From the NCBI RefSeq assembly GCF_003865375.1, contig NZ_RQVS01000012.1, positions 35,326-99,325 on the forward strand: a stretch of 64,000 nucleotides of DNA. Direction: 5' to 3'. Below, in pieces: positions 11,850 to 20,806 of this stretch. Position numbers and translations under genes: made by a program. Below the pieces are notes generated by a model. It had not been told where the DNA came from, did no database searches, and saw only the letters and a program-made list of their open reading frames with translations. Source of the DNA: Gulosibacter macacae. GTDB taxonomy: Bacteria; Actinomycetota; Actinomycetes; Actinomycetales; Microbacteriaceae. Position 1 is the stretch's first letter. Every line of letters begins with the position of its first letter.

Positions 11850-14126
11850 ATGTTTGCGCATGACGCCACCGCGCCGAACGAACCAGGCGGGCCGAGCCAA
11901 TCGGGCGAGCCGATCCAGCCGACTGAGCCTGCCGCACAGGTTCCCGAGCGCCGGATTTCGCTCATCCCCGATGGCGAATTGCTTGCCATCGCCGAAGGCC
12001 GCCACGGAAATCCGCACGGCGTGCTCGGACAGCATCCTGACCCCACGCGCATCGATCTTGTCACCGTGCGCGCGCGTCGTCCGCTCGCGAAGTCCGTGGC
12101 CGTAGTGCTCGGCTCGACCGGACGCCGCGTCGAACTTGAGCACGTGGGCTTCGGTGTCTGGGAGGCCGAGCACGAGTTCGGGCTCGACGACTACCAGATC
12201 GAAACCACGTACGACGACGGCGTGCCGCACCTCGCCGATGACCCCTACCGGTTCACGCCCTCGATTGGCGAGATGGACCTCTACCTCATCGGTGAGGGTC
12301 GCCACGAGCGGCTGTGGGATGTTCTCGGTGCCCATGTGCGTGAGCACTGGGGCACGAAGCAGCTCGCCAACGGCACCTCGTTCGCGGTGTGGGCACCGCA
12401 CGCTCAGGCCGTGCGCGTGACCGGCTCATTCAATAACTGGGATGGGTCGCAGCACGCCATGCGCAAACTCGGCGACCTCGGCGTCTGGGAGCTGTTCATC
12501 CCCGGCGTCGGCGCGCACGAGACCTACAAGTTCCAGATCTTCACCTGGGGCAACGAATGGCTCGACAAGGCCGACCCAATGGCCCGTCACGCCGAGCGTC
12601 CGCCGCACACTGCCTCGGTGGTGCCGGCGCCGTCTGCCCACGAGTGGGGCGACGACGAGTGGCTCGCCAAGCGTGCTTCGTCAGATCCGCACAACGGCCC
12701 GATGAGCGTGTACGAGTTGCACGCCATGTCGTGGCGTCCGGGGCTCGGCTACCGCGAACTCGCGGATGAACTCATCCCCTATCTCGACGAGATGGGCTTC
12801 ACGCACGTCGAGTTCATGCCGCTGGCCGAGCATCCCTTCGGCGGTTCGTGGGGCTACCAGGTGACCGGCTACTACGCGCCCACCTCGCGCCTCGGCTCGC
12901 CCGATGACCTGCGTTACCTCATCGACCGGCTGCATCAGGCCGGCTACGGCGTGATCATGGACTGGGTGCCGGGTCACTTCCCGAAAGACTCTTTCGGCCT
13001 CGCGAAGTTCGACGGTCAGGCCCTCTACGAACACCCCGACCCGCGCCTCGGCGAACAGTCGGATTGGGGCACGCTCGTCTTCGATTTCGGCAACTCGCAG
13101 GTGCGCAACTTCCTCGTGGCGAACGCGCTCTACTGGCTCGAAGAGTTCCACATTGACGGGCTGCGCGTCGACGCGGTTGCCTCGATGATCTACCGCGACT
13201 ACTCGCGCGATGAGTGGATTCCGAACCGCGACGGTGGCCGCGAGTACTACGAGGCCATCGACTTCCTCAAAGAGGTCAACGGCACCGCCTACAAGCTCTA
13301 CCCCGGCATCGTCATGATCGCGGAGGAATCAACGAGCTTCCCCGGCATCACGCGCCCCACCGATTGGGGCGGCATGGGCTTCGGTTTGAAGTGGAACATG
13401 GGTTGGATGAACGACAACCTGCGCTACTTCGCGAAGGACCCGATCTACCGCCGCTACCACCACGGCGAACTCACCTTCTCGTTCGTCTACGTGTGGAGCG
13501 AGCAGTTCATGCTGCCGATTTCGCACGATGAGGTCGTGCACGGCAAGGGGTCGATGTTCGACAAGATGCCGGGCGACGACTGGCAGAAGGCCGCCAACCT
13601 GCGCCTGTTCTACAGCTACCAATGGGGCCACCCGGGCAAGCAACTGCTGTTCATGGGCCAAGAATTCGGTCAGCCCTCCGAATGGAACGAAAACAAGGGG
13701 CTCGACTGGTGGCTGCTTGAGAACCCGACGTTCTCGGGCGTGCAACGCTACGTGGCTGAGCTCAACAAGCTCTACCGTGAGCATCCCGCGCTTTGGGAGC
13801 TCGATCACGAACCCGGCGGGATGCAGTGGATCTCGGGCGAGGATGCAGACAATAGCCTCCTCGCGTTCCTCCGCCGCGATCGCTCCGGTGGCGAGCTTGC
13901 CTGCATCTTCAATTTCTCGAATCAGGCGCTCGAGGGTTACCGCATTGGCCTGCCGGCCGGGGGCGAATGGGTCGAGGCGCTCAACTCCGACGACCTCTGG
14001 TTTGGCGGTTCGGGCATCATGAACGGCCAGGTCACTGCCGATGGCGAGCCGATGCATGGCTTCGCGCAATCGGTGACCCTGCGGGTGCCGCCGCTCGGTG
14101 CGGTCTTCCTGCGCCGCGCGAACTAG
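11850..14126 (+). CDS. glgB: 1,4-alpha-glucan branching enzyme GlgB
   Basis: Cuts alpha-1,4 chains and re-attaches them as alpha-1,6 branches. An N-terminal branching-enzyme module and a CBM48 domain (FAVWAPHAQAVRVTGSFN) precede the GH13_9 barrel. Catalytic residues are the Asp of LRVDAVASM (about 441), the Glu of IAEESTSFP (about 493) and the Asp of ISHDEVVHGKG (about 557). I chose the ATG at 11850 because GAGAGG ends 6 nt before it; the ATG two codons earlier directly abuts that sequence. It lies about 40 bp after glgE and ends at a hairpin shared with the convergent gene. Confidence 0.96.
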   Translation: MFAHDATAPNEPGGPSQSGEPIQPTEPAAQVPERRISLIPDGELLAIAEGRHGNPHGVLGQHPDPTRIDLVTVRARRPLAKSVAVVLGSTGRRVELEHVGFGVWEAEHEFGLDDYQIETTYDDGVPHLADDPYRFTPSIGEMDLYLIGEGRHERLWDVLGAHVREHWGTKQLANGTSFAVWAPHAQAVRVTGSFNNWDGSQHAMRKLGDLGVWELFIPGVGAHETYKFQIFTWGNEWLDKADPMARHAERPPHTASVVPAPSAHEWGDDEWLAKRASSDPHNGPMSVYELHAMSWRPGLGYRELADELIPYLDEMGFTHVEFMPLAEHPFGGSWGYQVTGYYAPTSRLGSPDDLRYLIDRLHQAGYGVIMDWVPGHFPKDSFGLAKFDGQALYEHPDPRLGEQSDWGTLVFDFGNSQVRNFLVANALYWLEEFHIDGLRVDAVASMIYRDYSRDEWIPNRDGGREYYEAIDFLKEVNGTAYKLYPGIVMIAEESTSFPGITRPTDWGGMGFGLKWNMGWMNDNLRYFAKDPIYRRYHHGELTFSFVYVWSEQFMLPISHDEVVHGKGSMFDKMPGDDWQKAANLRLFYSYQWGHPGKQLLFMGQEFGQPSEWNENKGLDWWLLENPTFSGVQRYVAELNKLYREHPALWELDHEPGGMQWISGEDADNSLLAFLRRDRSGGELACIFNFSNQALEGYRIGLPAGGEWVEALNSDDLWFGGSGIMNGQVTADGEPMHGFAQSVTLRVPPLGAVFLRRAN

Positions 14127-14141
14127 TTCGCGTAACGCTCG

Positions 14142-14185
14142 CTGAGGTTCTCGAAGCACCGAAGGTGGTGCGACGAGAACCTCAG
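14142..14185. terminator. bidirectional hairpin between glgB and the thioredoxin-TPR gene
   Basis: CTGAGGTTCTCG pairs exactly with CGAGAACCTCAG, and GCACC/GGTGC pair inside the loop. It sits between two convergent stop codons, where a terminator is expected, although neither side has a long U-tract. The arm sequence recurs at 36281. Confidence 0.6.
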
Positions 14186-14210
14186 GGCGTGCGGCTGGTC
14201 TCTGGACTGA

Positions 14211-15149
14211 CTACGCGAACAGCAAGCTCGTGAGGCGCTGGCGCGCGCGCTTGACTCGTGCATCCTCGGCGCCGACAACATCGAAGAGTTCGAGCAGACG
14301 GTCACGCACGGCGCTCTTCCCCTCGTCGTCGAGCTTCGGGTAGAGGTTCAGCAGGCGCGAGAAGGCGTCGTCGACATGGCCACCCGAGAGGTCGAGGTCG
14401 GCAACATCGAATTGGGCGTCGAGGTCGTCGGGTGCCTCAGCGCCACGCTCGCGCACTTCGGCAAGCGTCTTGCCCTGGAGTCGGCCGAGCAGGTTGACCT
14501 GCGCGAGGCCAACCTTGGCGAGGTCGTCAGCGGGTGCCTCGGTGAGCGCCTGCTCGTAGTACTTCTTTGCCGCGGCGTAGTCGCCAAGGGCGAGCGCTTC
14601 CTGCGCGGCCTGGTGCAGCGGCGGCAGCGGGGGTTCGCTCGGCGCTTCGGCCTCGGCTCCACCCACCTCAACAAAGCCGTCGAGCCCCCGGGAAGCCGCG
14701 GCTTGGAGCAACTCATTGATCACCTGAACGATCTGCTCCCGCGGTGGGTTACCGCTGAACAGCGGCATTGGCTGACCGCCGAAGAGCGCAATGACCTGCG
14801 GCTGGCTGCCGAGCTGCGAGTGCGCGTCGAGGTCAAGGCGCAGGAGCAACAGGCGCCCGCCTGCCTCGCGCACGATGCTCTCGAGCACCGGTGAGAGTTC
14901 GCGCGATTCGTGCGACCACGAGGCGTGCATCTCAACGAGCACGGGCATCCGAGTAGAAAGCCGCGCAAACTCGTCGAGCTCCTGCTCGCCGCCGCTGATG
15001 ACCACATCATCGACCTGCGCGAGCGGCGCCGCGTTCGTTGCCGGGGCACCGGGAGCGGCGCCGGCCGCATCCGGTTGGTTCGCGGCGAGACCGCTCAGGT
15101 CAACCGCGCCGCCCTGCGCTGCCGGATAGTTCGTCGTTTCGTCAGCCAT
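14211..15149 (-). CDS. thioredoxin-fold TPR protein, CnoX/YbbN-like
   Basis: A cytosolic holdase-like protein by family. An Ala/Pro-rich N-terminal tail of about 45 residues leads to a thioredoxin fold (about 50-155). Where an active thioredoxin has WCxxC this protein has 'ASWSHESREL', so both redox cysteines are missing. The C-terminal half is helical with TPR-like repeats ('QEALALGDYAAAKKYYEQAL'). This is the architecture of YbbN/CnoX, which binds unfolding clients; a redox role is unlikely here. Its ATG overlaps the last 8 bp of the upstream membrane-protein gene, so both are probably co-translated. Confidence 0.85.
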   Translation of the reverse strand: MADETTNYPAAQGGAVDLSGLAANQPDAAGAAPGAPATNAAPLAQVDDVVISGGEQELDEFARLSTRMPVLVEMHASWSHESRELSPVLESIVREAGGRLLLLRLDLDAHSQLGSQPQVIALFGGQPMPLFSGNPPREQIVQVINELLQAAASRGLDGFVEVGGAEAEAPSEPPLPPLHQAAQEALALGDYAAAKKYYEQALTEAPADDLAKVGLAQVNLLGRLQGKTLAEVRERGAEAPDDLDAQFDVADLDLSGGHVDDAFSRLLNLYPKLDDEGKSAVRDRLLELFDVVGAEDARVKRARQRLTSLLFA

Positions 15150-17418
15150 TAACGCCCGCCTCTTCCTTAGTCAGTTCGCGCGCCGAGGTCATTGCCTGGG
15201 ATGCGCCAAGAAATTGGATCTTCGCCCCCGACGATGCCGGCGGCACGTAGAACAGCACCTGGTCGGTGTAGACCCGCTCGAAACCGTACTGCGAGGTGCT
15301 GAGACCCGACAGTGCGGCGGTGCGACCCGCCACCGAGATGCGCGAGCGGTCGCTGACCGCCTTGAGCATCTCGGACTCGGTAATCGACACCGCGATGATC
15401 GCGCCGCCCTCGAGCGAGGCAACACCCGTGGCCGCGGTGTCGGAAGCCGCGTAGGCAAATGCGAGCGTCGCGACCTGCGGGTCGAGCTTCGCCGCCTCGG
15501 CATCGCGATAGGCCTGATTCACCTGCTCGCGCAGGGTGTCATTTTCGGCACTGAACTTGTCGGCGAACTCCGACGTCGCACCCTTCGCGATGATGTCGGC
15601 GTAGGCCGCCGCGACCTCATCGGGGCTCATGGCGAGGTTGGCTGCGACCGACTCGAGGCTCCCGGCACCGATTTCGGCAGGCGGTGCGTCGGGCAGGCTC
15701 ACGCCAGGGCTGAGTTGCACGAGCGAAACGACGAGGTAGGGGTCGCGTGGCCCGGTCTGCTCGAGCGTCACGGCAAACGGCGCGGTCGACGCGGAGGCAT
15801 CGGTCGAGGCGTTGACGACCGTGAACACTGTGCGCGGCCAACCATCGGTCGCCTCTGGCACGACATAGACAGCCTCACCGGCTGGGAAAGGCACGGCCCC
15901 GGGGAGCGCCGCGTCAGCCTTCGTCGCGGCGTACATTGCGGTGCGTTCGGCGAGCGCGTCACCACCAAAGCGTGGTTCGAGCAAGGATGCATCGAGGGCC
16001 GCGTCTGCCTCACCCGCGAGCTGCCCGGCGTCGGCAAGAATCTCGTTGATTTTGTCGGCACTGAGCACCGGAAGCGAGCCGCCTTCTTCGAGGATGGCGG
16101 CATCGGCGGTCGATGTTGGGGTGCCGGTCGGGGCGACATCGGCACCGGTCCAGGCCGAAGGCCAGTATTGCGGAGCACAGCCGGCGAGGGTGAGCGCCGC
16201 CACCAAGGCGATGGGGGCGACAAAGAACGATTGTCGTGGTGCGCTCGAGCGGTTGCGTCCGCGTGGGCGGCGCCACTTCGAGTCGTCGTCAGCGTCGCTG
16301 GCGGCGTGCTCGGGTTCTTGCGATTCAGGCGTCGCTGGCACGGGTGCCTCCACGGGCTCGGCTGGCACTGGCTGGGCTTCTGCAAGCTCGGCGAAGGCTG
16401 CTTCGGATGCGGCTGGTGCAGCTTCTTCGTGGTCGGGCTCGGCAAGCTCGGGCTCCGCAAACTCGGGCTCTGCGAATTCAGCCTGTTCCGGCACCGGTGC
16501 GCTCGTCACTGCCTGCGAACCAACCAGTGGCGGCAGCGTGATCGTGTCGGTGTGCAGCGGCTCATCGTCGTCGGACACCGGCTCGAACGGCGTCGTGACA
16601 TCGAGTTCGTTGGCCTGCTCAAGCTCGCGCTCAAGCGCCTCAATATCAATCGCGGGTTCGGTTTCTTCCGCCGGCGTCCAATTCACAACCGACCACTGGG
16701 CAGTCTCGCCCTCGGCAACGTTCGCGTCGGCCGCGGCCACCACATCCGCGTCGAGCGGTTCGGCAACCTTCGGCAGTTCCGGCGGCAGCAGCTCGGCGTC
16801 GCGGCGTAGACGGCGCCGGTGCACGATCGACCAGGCCATGAGGAGTGCGGCAATCACGAGCATGAGCCCGCCGCCAACAAGCAGTGGGCCTGACCACGGC
16901 GCATAGCCACCGTGGGGCCAGGTGATTGCAAGGCTTGTCGGGGCTGGCTGGGTGCCATCGCTACCGATCAGCATGGAGTAGCCGGGCGCCACGACGGCGT
17001 CGAATTCGAGGGAGCCTTCGCCGCGCTGCACCTCGAGCCAGAGGTCGCCGCTTTCGAGCGCTGGTGCCGTGTCTTCGGTGCCGGCCGTGGTGAAGCTCAG
17101 CGGTTCGGTGCTACCACCCTGGCGTTCGGCAGTTTCGACGGCGACCACATCGTGCTTCGTGTCACCAACCCACGCAGTGACGTCACCGGTGCGACCAACT
17201 ACGGCGACGATCGGGCCATCGCCCTCGATACGTACTCGCTGCGAACCGGCGTGTGCCGCGAGCACCGAGTCGCTTGCGACGAGCAGCGGTGCGCCGGAGG
17301 TCGTGGTGCCCGAAGCGGTGATCGTGGTCACCTTGCTTGCCTCGGCGAATTGCACTCCGCCAACAACGAGCATGACGATGCCAGCGACTGCTGCGAGCAC
17401 GGAGAGGATGAGTCGCAC
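15142..17418 (-). CDS. large membrane-anchored protein with an internal lipobox, unknown function
   Basis: Not a family I can name with confidence. The GTG at 17418 is chosen because AAGGAG stands 5 nt upstream, giving 758 residues. It opens with a signal-anchor ('VLAAVAGIVMLVVGGVQFA'), then an extracytoplasmic beta-rich domain to about 175, a second helix ending in RRRLRR, and a long Glu/Pro/Ala-rich linker (about 220-390). At 'IALVAALTLAGCAPQ' comes a hydrophobic stretch ending in LAGC, a perfect lipobox with Cys at residue 414. A C-terminal secreted-type domain of about 340 residues follows. The layout looks like a membrane protein joined to a lipoprotein. It is coupled to the thioredoxin-TPR gene. 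Confidence 0.75.
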   Translation of the reverse strand: MRLILSVLAAVAGIVMLVVGGVQFAEASKVTTITASGTTTSGAPLLVASDSVLAAHAGSQRVRIEGDGPIVAVVGRTGDVTAWVGDTKHDVVAVETAERQGGSTEPLSFTTAGTEDTAPALESGDLWLEVQRGEGSLEFDAVVAPGYSMLIGSDGTQPAPTSLAITWPHGGYAPWSGPLLVGGGLMLVIAALLMAWSIVHRRRLRRDAELLPPELPKVAEPLDADVVAAADANVAEGETAQWSVVNWTPAEETEPAIDIEALERELEQANELDVTTPFEPVSDDDEPLHTDTITLPPLVGSQAVTSAPVPEQAEFAEPEFAEPELAEPDHEEAAPAASEAAFAELAEAQPVPAEPVEAPVPATPESQEPEHAASDADDDSKWRRPRGRNRSSAPRQSFFVAPIALVAALTLAGCAPQYWPSAWTGADVAPTGTPTSTADAAILEEGGSLPVLSADKINEILADAGQLAGEADAALDASLLEPRFGGDALAERTAMYAATKADAALPGAVPFPAGEAVYVVPEATDGWPRTVFTVVNASTDASASTAPFAVTLEQTGPRDPYLVVSLVQLSPGVSLPDAPPAEIGAGSLESVAANLAMSPDEVAAAYADIIAKGATSEFADKFSAENDTLREQVNQAYRDAEAAKLDPQVATLAFAYAASDTAATGVASLEGGAIIAVSITESEMLKAVSDRSRISVAGRTAALSGLSTSQYGFERVYTDQVLFYVPPASSGAKIQFLGASQAMTSARELTKEEAGVNG

Positions 17419-17669
17419 GAATTCTCCTTGTGGCTGGGCCCGCCGAGACAACGACACCGAGGGGTCTTGGCTCAGGCGCGGGGTTACCCCTACGAAAATC
17501 GGGAAAGTCTCGGACACGAGAGTTTACCCCAGCGTCACTTTCATAACCTTGTCGGCATCTGGATGCGACTCCCGCCAGTCAGCCGGGAATGCTCGGCTGG
17601 CCGGGCTTAGACTGCCAAGAGCCATGCGCTTATGCGTGCCGTTTCATCGCACCGGAGGTCCCCACACCC

Positions 17670-19382
17670 GTGGACAACTTCAACTTCACCACGACCATGC
17701 GCGGTTACAGCCGTGAAGAAGTCGACGAAGCGATTGCGCAGCTGCGTCGACGAGAGCACGAGGCGCTGCAGGGGCGGGATGAAGCTCGGCGCGAAGCCGA
17801 AAAGCAGCGCGATCGGGTGTTGCAGCTTGAGCGCGAGCTTGGTGAGTCCGACTCCCCCACCTACGCCGGCCTTGGCACGAAGCTTGCCGGGACCCTCGCG
17901 ACCGCCGAGGAGCAGGCCGCCCGGCTTGTGAGCGACGCAAAGCGTGAAGCTGACGCCATCCTCGCCGAAGCGCAACAGGATGCGCTCAAGGTGCGCGAAG
18001 ATGCGAACGACTACGCCGAACGCGTCACCTCAGAGGCAGACCTTTCAGCCCGCCGCATCGCCAGCGAGGCGCAGTCAACCGCCGATCAGCTTGTCGAAAA
18101 CGCCCAGCAGGAGGCGGAACTCACCCGTCTCAACCAAGAGCGTGAGATCGATTCGGTCAAGGACCAGATCACCGCCGAGTTGCGGGAAAAGCGGCACGCC
18201 ACCGATCGCGAAATCGCCGCTCTGCGCGCTTCGACCAACGAAGACCTTGCCCGCGCCCGTCAGACCCACGAGCAAGAGCTTGCGGATGCGCTGGCCGCGC
18301 TTACCGAGCAGCAGCGCGTATTTGAGGCGGAGCGCCTCGACATCACCCGTCAGCTCGCTGAAGACCGGGAGAAGTTCGAGCGCGAGATCGTCGAGCGTCG
18401 TGCCGACCTCGAACGCGATATGGGTGAACGCCGCACCGAGCAGGAGCAGGCGCTCGGGCTGGCGTCGACGAAATTCGACCGTGAAACCAACGACGCTCGC
18501 GAGGCGCTCAATGCCGAGGTCGCGCGCCGCCGCAGTGAGCTCGAGACCGAGCTTGCCGCTGCTCGCGCCCAGCACGAGCGCGACATCACTTCCGCTCGCG
18601 AGGCCGCGGAGCGTGAGGTTGCAGAACTTCGCGCCACGACCGAGATCGAACTCGCCGAGCTTCGCGGGAGCGAGGATCGCGACCTCACGAGCACTCGCCA
18701 GCGCGTCTCAGCCGAGCTTGCCGAACTGCGCGAGCGCACGCTGCGTGAGCTTGCCGAGGCCCGCAGCGGTCAAGAGGTTGAACTCACGGCCAAGCGCAAT
18801 GAGTTTGAGCAGCAGCTCGTGTCGGCCGGCCGGAACGCCGAGGCTGCCGCGAAGCGCATGATTGACGAGGCCACCGAGCAACTCGCCGACCTCAACCAGC
18901 GCAGCGAACAGGTTCGCCGTGAGTCGGGCCGGGTGGCCGCCGATGCGCGCAAGCGCGCGCAGGAGACCATCCAGGCCGCCGAGCGTCAGGCCGCGAACCT
19001 CTTGGAAAACTCGAACCGCCAGGCGCGCGAGCGAGCCCGCGAGCTTGAGGACCGCGCGCGCAATGAGACAGCGCAGGCCGAGCGCCGCCTCGTTGAGATT
19101 CGGGATGAGCGCGATCAGATCGCGGGCTACCTCGAGCAGATGCGCACGGTGTTCCAGCAGCTCAATCTTCCGGCCCCCGCGTTCACCGAACCGAGTGCCG
19201 CGACAGCGTCGAGCGACGCAGAGGAATCGGATGCCACTGCATCCGAAGCCATCGAGGCCGACGCAAGCGACGCCACCACTCGCAACGGCGTCGCGGCGCA
19301 GGACGACGCCGACGAGCAGCTCGTCAGCGATGACGAGGGCGCCGTTGACGGCGGTGCCGCTGAAGAACGTGCCAAGGCGTAG
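17670..19382 (+). CDS. DivIVA-domain coiled-coil protein
   Basis: A cytoskeletal-type protein of 570 residues. The first 40 residues match the DivIVA N-terminal module that binds curved membrane ('TTTMRGYSREEVDEAIAQL'). Most of the rest (about 90-500) is heptad-patterned, with many ExAExR and RREIxELRA-like repeats rich in Glu, Arg and Ala; the C-terminus is an acidic Asp/Ala/Glu tail. Size and pattern recall the long coiled-coil proteins of actinobacterial polar growth (Scy/FilP class) more than the short Wag31. GGAGG lies 11 nt before the GTG chosen; a longer frame would add a non-DivIVA sequence. The AI-2E-type permease gene follows 6 bp later and is probably co-transcribed. Confidence 0.88.
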   Translation: MDNFNFTTTMRGYSREEVDEAIAQLRRREHEALQGRDEARREAEKQRDRVLQLERELGESDSPTYAGLGTKLAGTLATAEEQAARLVSDAKREADAILAEAQQDALKVREDANDYAERVTSEADLSARRIASEAQSTADQLVENAQQEAELTRLNQEREIDSVKDQITAELREKRHATDREIAALRASTNEDLARARQTHEQELADALAALTEQQRVFEAERLDITRQLAEDREKFEREIVERRADLERDMGERRTEQEQALGLASTKFDRETNDAREALNAEVARRRSELETELAAARAQHERDITSAREAAEREVAELRATTEIELAELRGSEDRDLTSTRQRVSAELAELRERTLRELAEARSGQEVELTAKRNEFEQQLVSAGRNAEAAAKRMIDEATEQLADLNQRSEQVRRESGRVAADARKRAQETIQAAERQAANLLENSNRQARERARELEDRARNETAQAERRLVEIRDERDQIAGYLEQMRTVFQQLNLPAPAFTEPSAATASSDAEESDATASEAIEADASDATTRNGVAAQDDADEQLVSDDEGAVDGGAAEERAKA

Positions 19383-19388
19383 CCGCCC

Positions 19389-20435
19389 ATGAACGTTCAG
19401 CACCCATTCCGCGTCGGCTTTGTCGGCGCCATCGGTGTGCTGCTCGCGATCATGCTCGCGAGCATGATCACCTCGCTGTCGACGGTGCTCACCTATATCG
19501 GTGCGGCGCTCTTCCTCGCCCTCGGCTTTGAACCGGTGATTGCCTGGCTCGAACGCCGCCGCTGGCCTCGCTCAGTCGCCATGCTCACGGCGCTCGTCGT
19601 CGTGCTCGGCCTCTGCGCGCTCACGGTCTGGGCCATCGTGCCGTCAGTAACCGCGCAGATCAACGAACTCACGATTCGCTACGGCTCGATCATCGGTGAA
19701 CTCCTCAACTCCAACATCGTGGAGTGGTTGCAAACCACCTTCCCGGCACTCGATGTGCCGACGATGATCGCCCAGGCTTCGGCCTGGTTGCAGGGCAATG
19801 TCGGCACGATCACCGGCGGTGTGTTGCAGGTGGGCGTCGGCATCGTGAACGGCCTGTTCGGCACGCTGATCGTCTTCATCCTGATGATCTACTTCGTCAC
19901 GAGCATGAATTCGATCAAGCGCGCCTTCTACCAGCTCACCCCGGGTTCGAAGCGCGAAGTGATCGCCGGACTCACCGAGCAGGTGACCGGTTCGGTCGGC
20001 AAGTACGTCGTCGGCCAGATCGCGCTCGCCGCGATGAACGGCATCCTCTCGTTCATTTTTCTCTCGCTCGTCGGCGCATCAATGCCCGCCGTGTTCGCCG
20101 TCATCGCTTTCATCGGCTCGATGCTCCCGCTCGTCGGTACCATCAGCGCCTCGGCGATCATCGTGCTCGCGCAACTGCTCCTCACCGATCCGGGCACGCC
20201 GACCTGGTGGATCTGTGCGATCTACTACGTCGTCTACATGCAGATCGAGTCGTACATCCTTTCGCCGCGCATTATGGCGAGCGCGGTCAAGGTGCCGGGC
20301 GCAATCGTCGTGATCGCCGCACTCACGGGCGGCACGCTCCTTGGGCTCCTCGGCGCACTCATCGCGATTCCGGTCGCCGCGAGCTTGCTCATCATCGTCA
20401 AGGAAGTCGTCATTCCGCACCAGAACGAGCGCTAG
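19389..20435 (+). CDS. AI-2E family transporter (PerM/YdiK-type permease)
   Basis: An integral membrane protein of 348 residues with about eight hydrophobic segments. The first pair ('VGFVGAIGVLLAIMLASM' and 'IGAALFLALGFEPVIAWLE') followed by RRRWPRS is the family hallmark, as is the C-terminal pattern 'ESYILSPRIMASAVKVPG'. The family is named after autoinducer-2 export but members move other substrates, including Na+/H+ exchange, so the substrate is unknown. It starts 6 bp after the DivIVA gene, which suggests an envelope-growth context. Confidence 0.9.
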   Translation: MNVQHPFRVGFVGAIGVLLAIMLASMITSLSTVLTYIGAALFLALGFEPVIAWLERRRWPRSVAMLTALVVVLGLCALTVWAIVPSVTAQINELTIRYGSIIGELLNSNIVEWLQTTFPALDVPTMIAQASAWLQGNVGTITGGVLQVGVGIVNGLFGTLIVFILMIYFVTSMNSIKRAFYQLTPGSKREVIAGLTEQVTGSVGKYVVGQIALAAMNGILSFIFLSLVGASMPAVFAVIAFIGSMLPLVGTISASAIIVLAQLLLTDPGTPTWWICAIYYVVYMQIESYILSPRIMASAVKVPGAIVVIAALTGGTLLGLLGALIAIPVAASLLIIVKEVVIPHQNER

Positions 20436-20458
20436 CGGCTCGGATGCACGGCGCCCCG

Positions 20459-20758
20459 CTAGAACGTGCGCCAGCAGGGCGTGTGCCAGTGCCGACGATC
20501 GGCAAGCGCTGAGTCTTCACCCATGATGCTGTCAGCCCGCCACACGGCCACGTGGGCGACGCCGACGCCCACCTCACGGCCGCAGCCGGGGCAGGTGTAG
20601 GGCTTGAGTGCGCGTTCGGGTCGGATGGGCTGCACAGTCCACTCGACGCCGCGTCGCGTCTCGGTTCGTCGCGAACCGGCGCGGATGCGGGCGATGTCGA
20701 GCGGCTCCCACTCGCCGTCGCGCTTGCCGCCACCACGGCGTCGATTCGACCTAGGCAT
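20459..20758 (-). CDS. small zinc-ribbon-like conserved actinobacterial protein
   Basis: A 99-residue basic protein. The N-terminus is Arg/Lys/Gly-rich ('MPRSNRRRGGGKRDGEW') and could touch nucleic acid. A CPGC pair near residue 56 and a terminal RRHWHTPC with His and Cys together look like a zinc-binding site. Similar small proteins occur across actinobacteria without known function. It converges with the permease gene, leaving only 23 bp between them. No function is assigned. Confidence 0.7.
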   Translation of the reverse strand: MPRSNRRRGGGKRDGEWEPLDIARIRAGSRRTETRRGVEWTVQPIRPERALKPYTCPGCGREVGVGVAHVAVWRADSIMGEDSALADRRHWHTPCWRTF

Positions 20759-20806
20759 GCCGGCCAGTCTAGCTAGGCCGGTGTTCCCTGCCAGCCAAGT
20801 GACTGC

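Noticed and set aside
15214..16809. Long open frame on the plus strand opposite the lipobox-containing membrane protein gene
   Set aside because: It is a high-GC shadow of the minus-strand gene: no family motif, no start signals, and Arg/Gly/His-rich composition typical of antisense frames.
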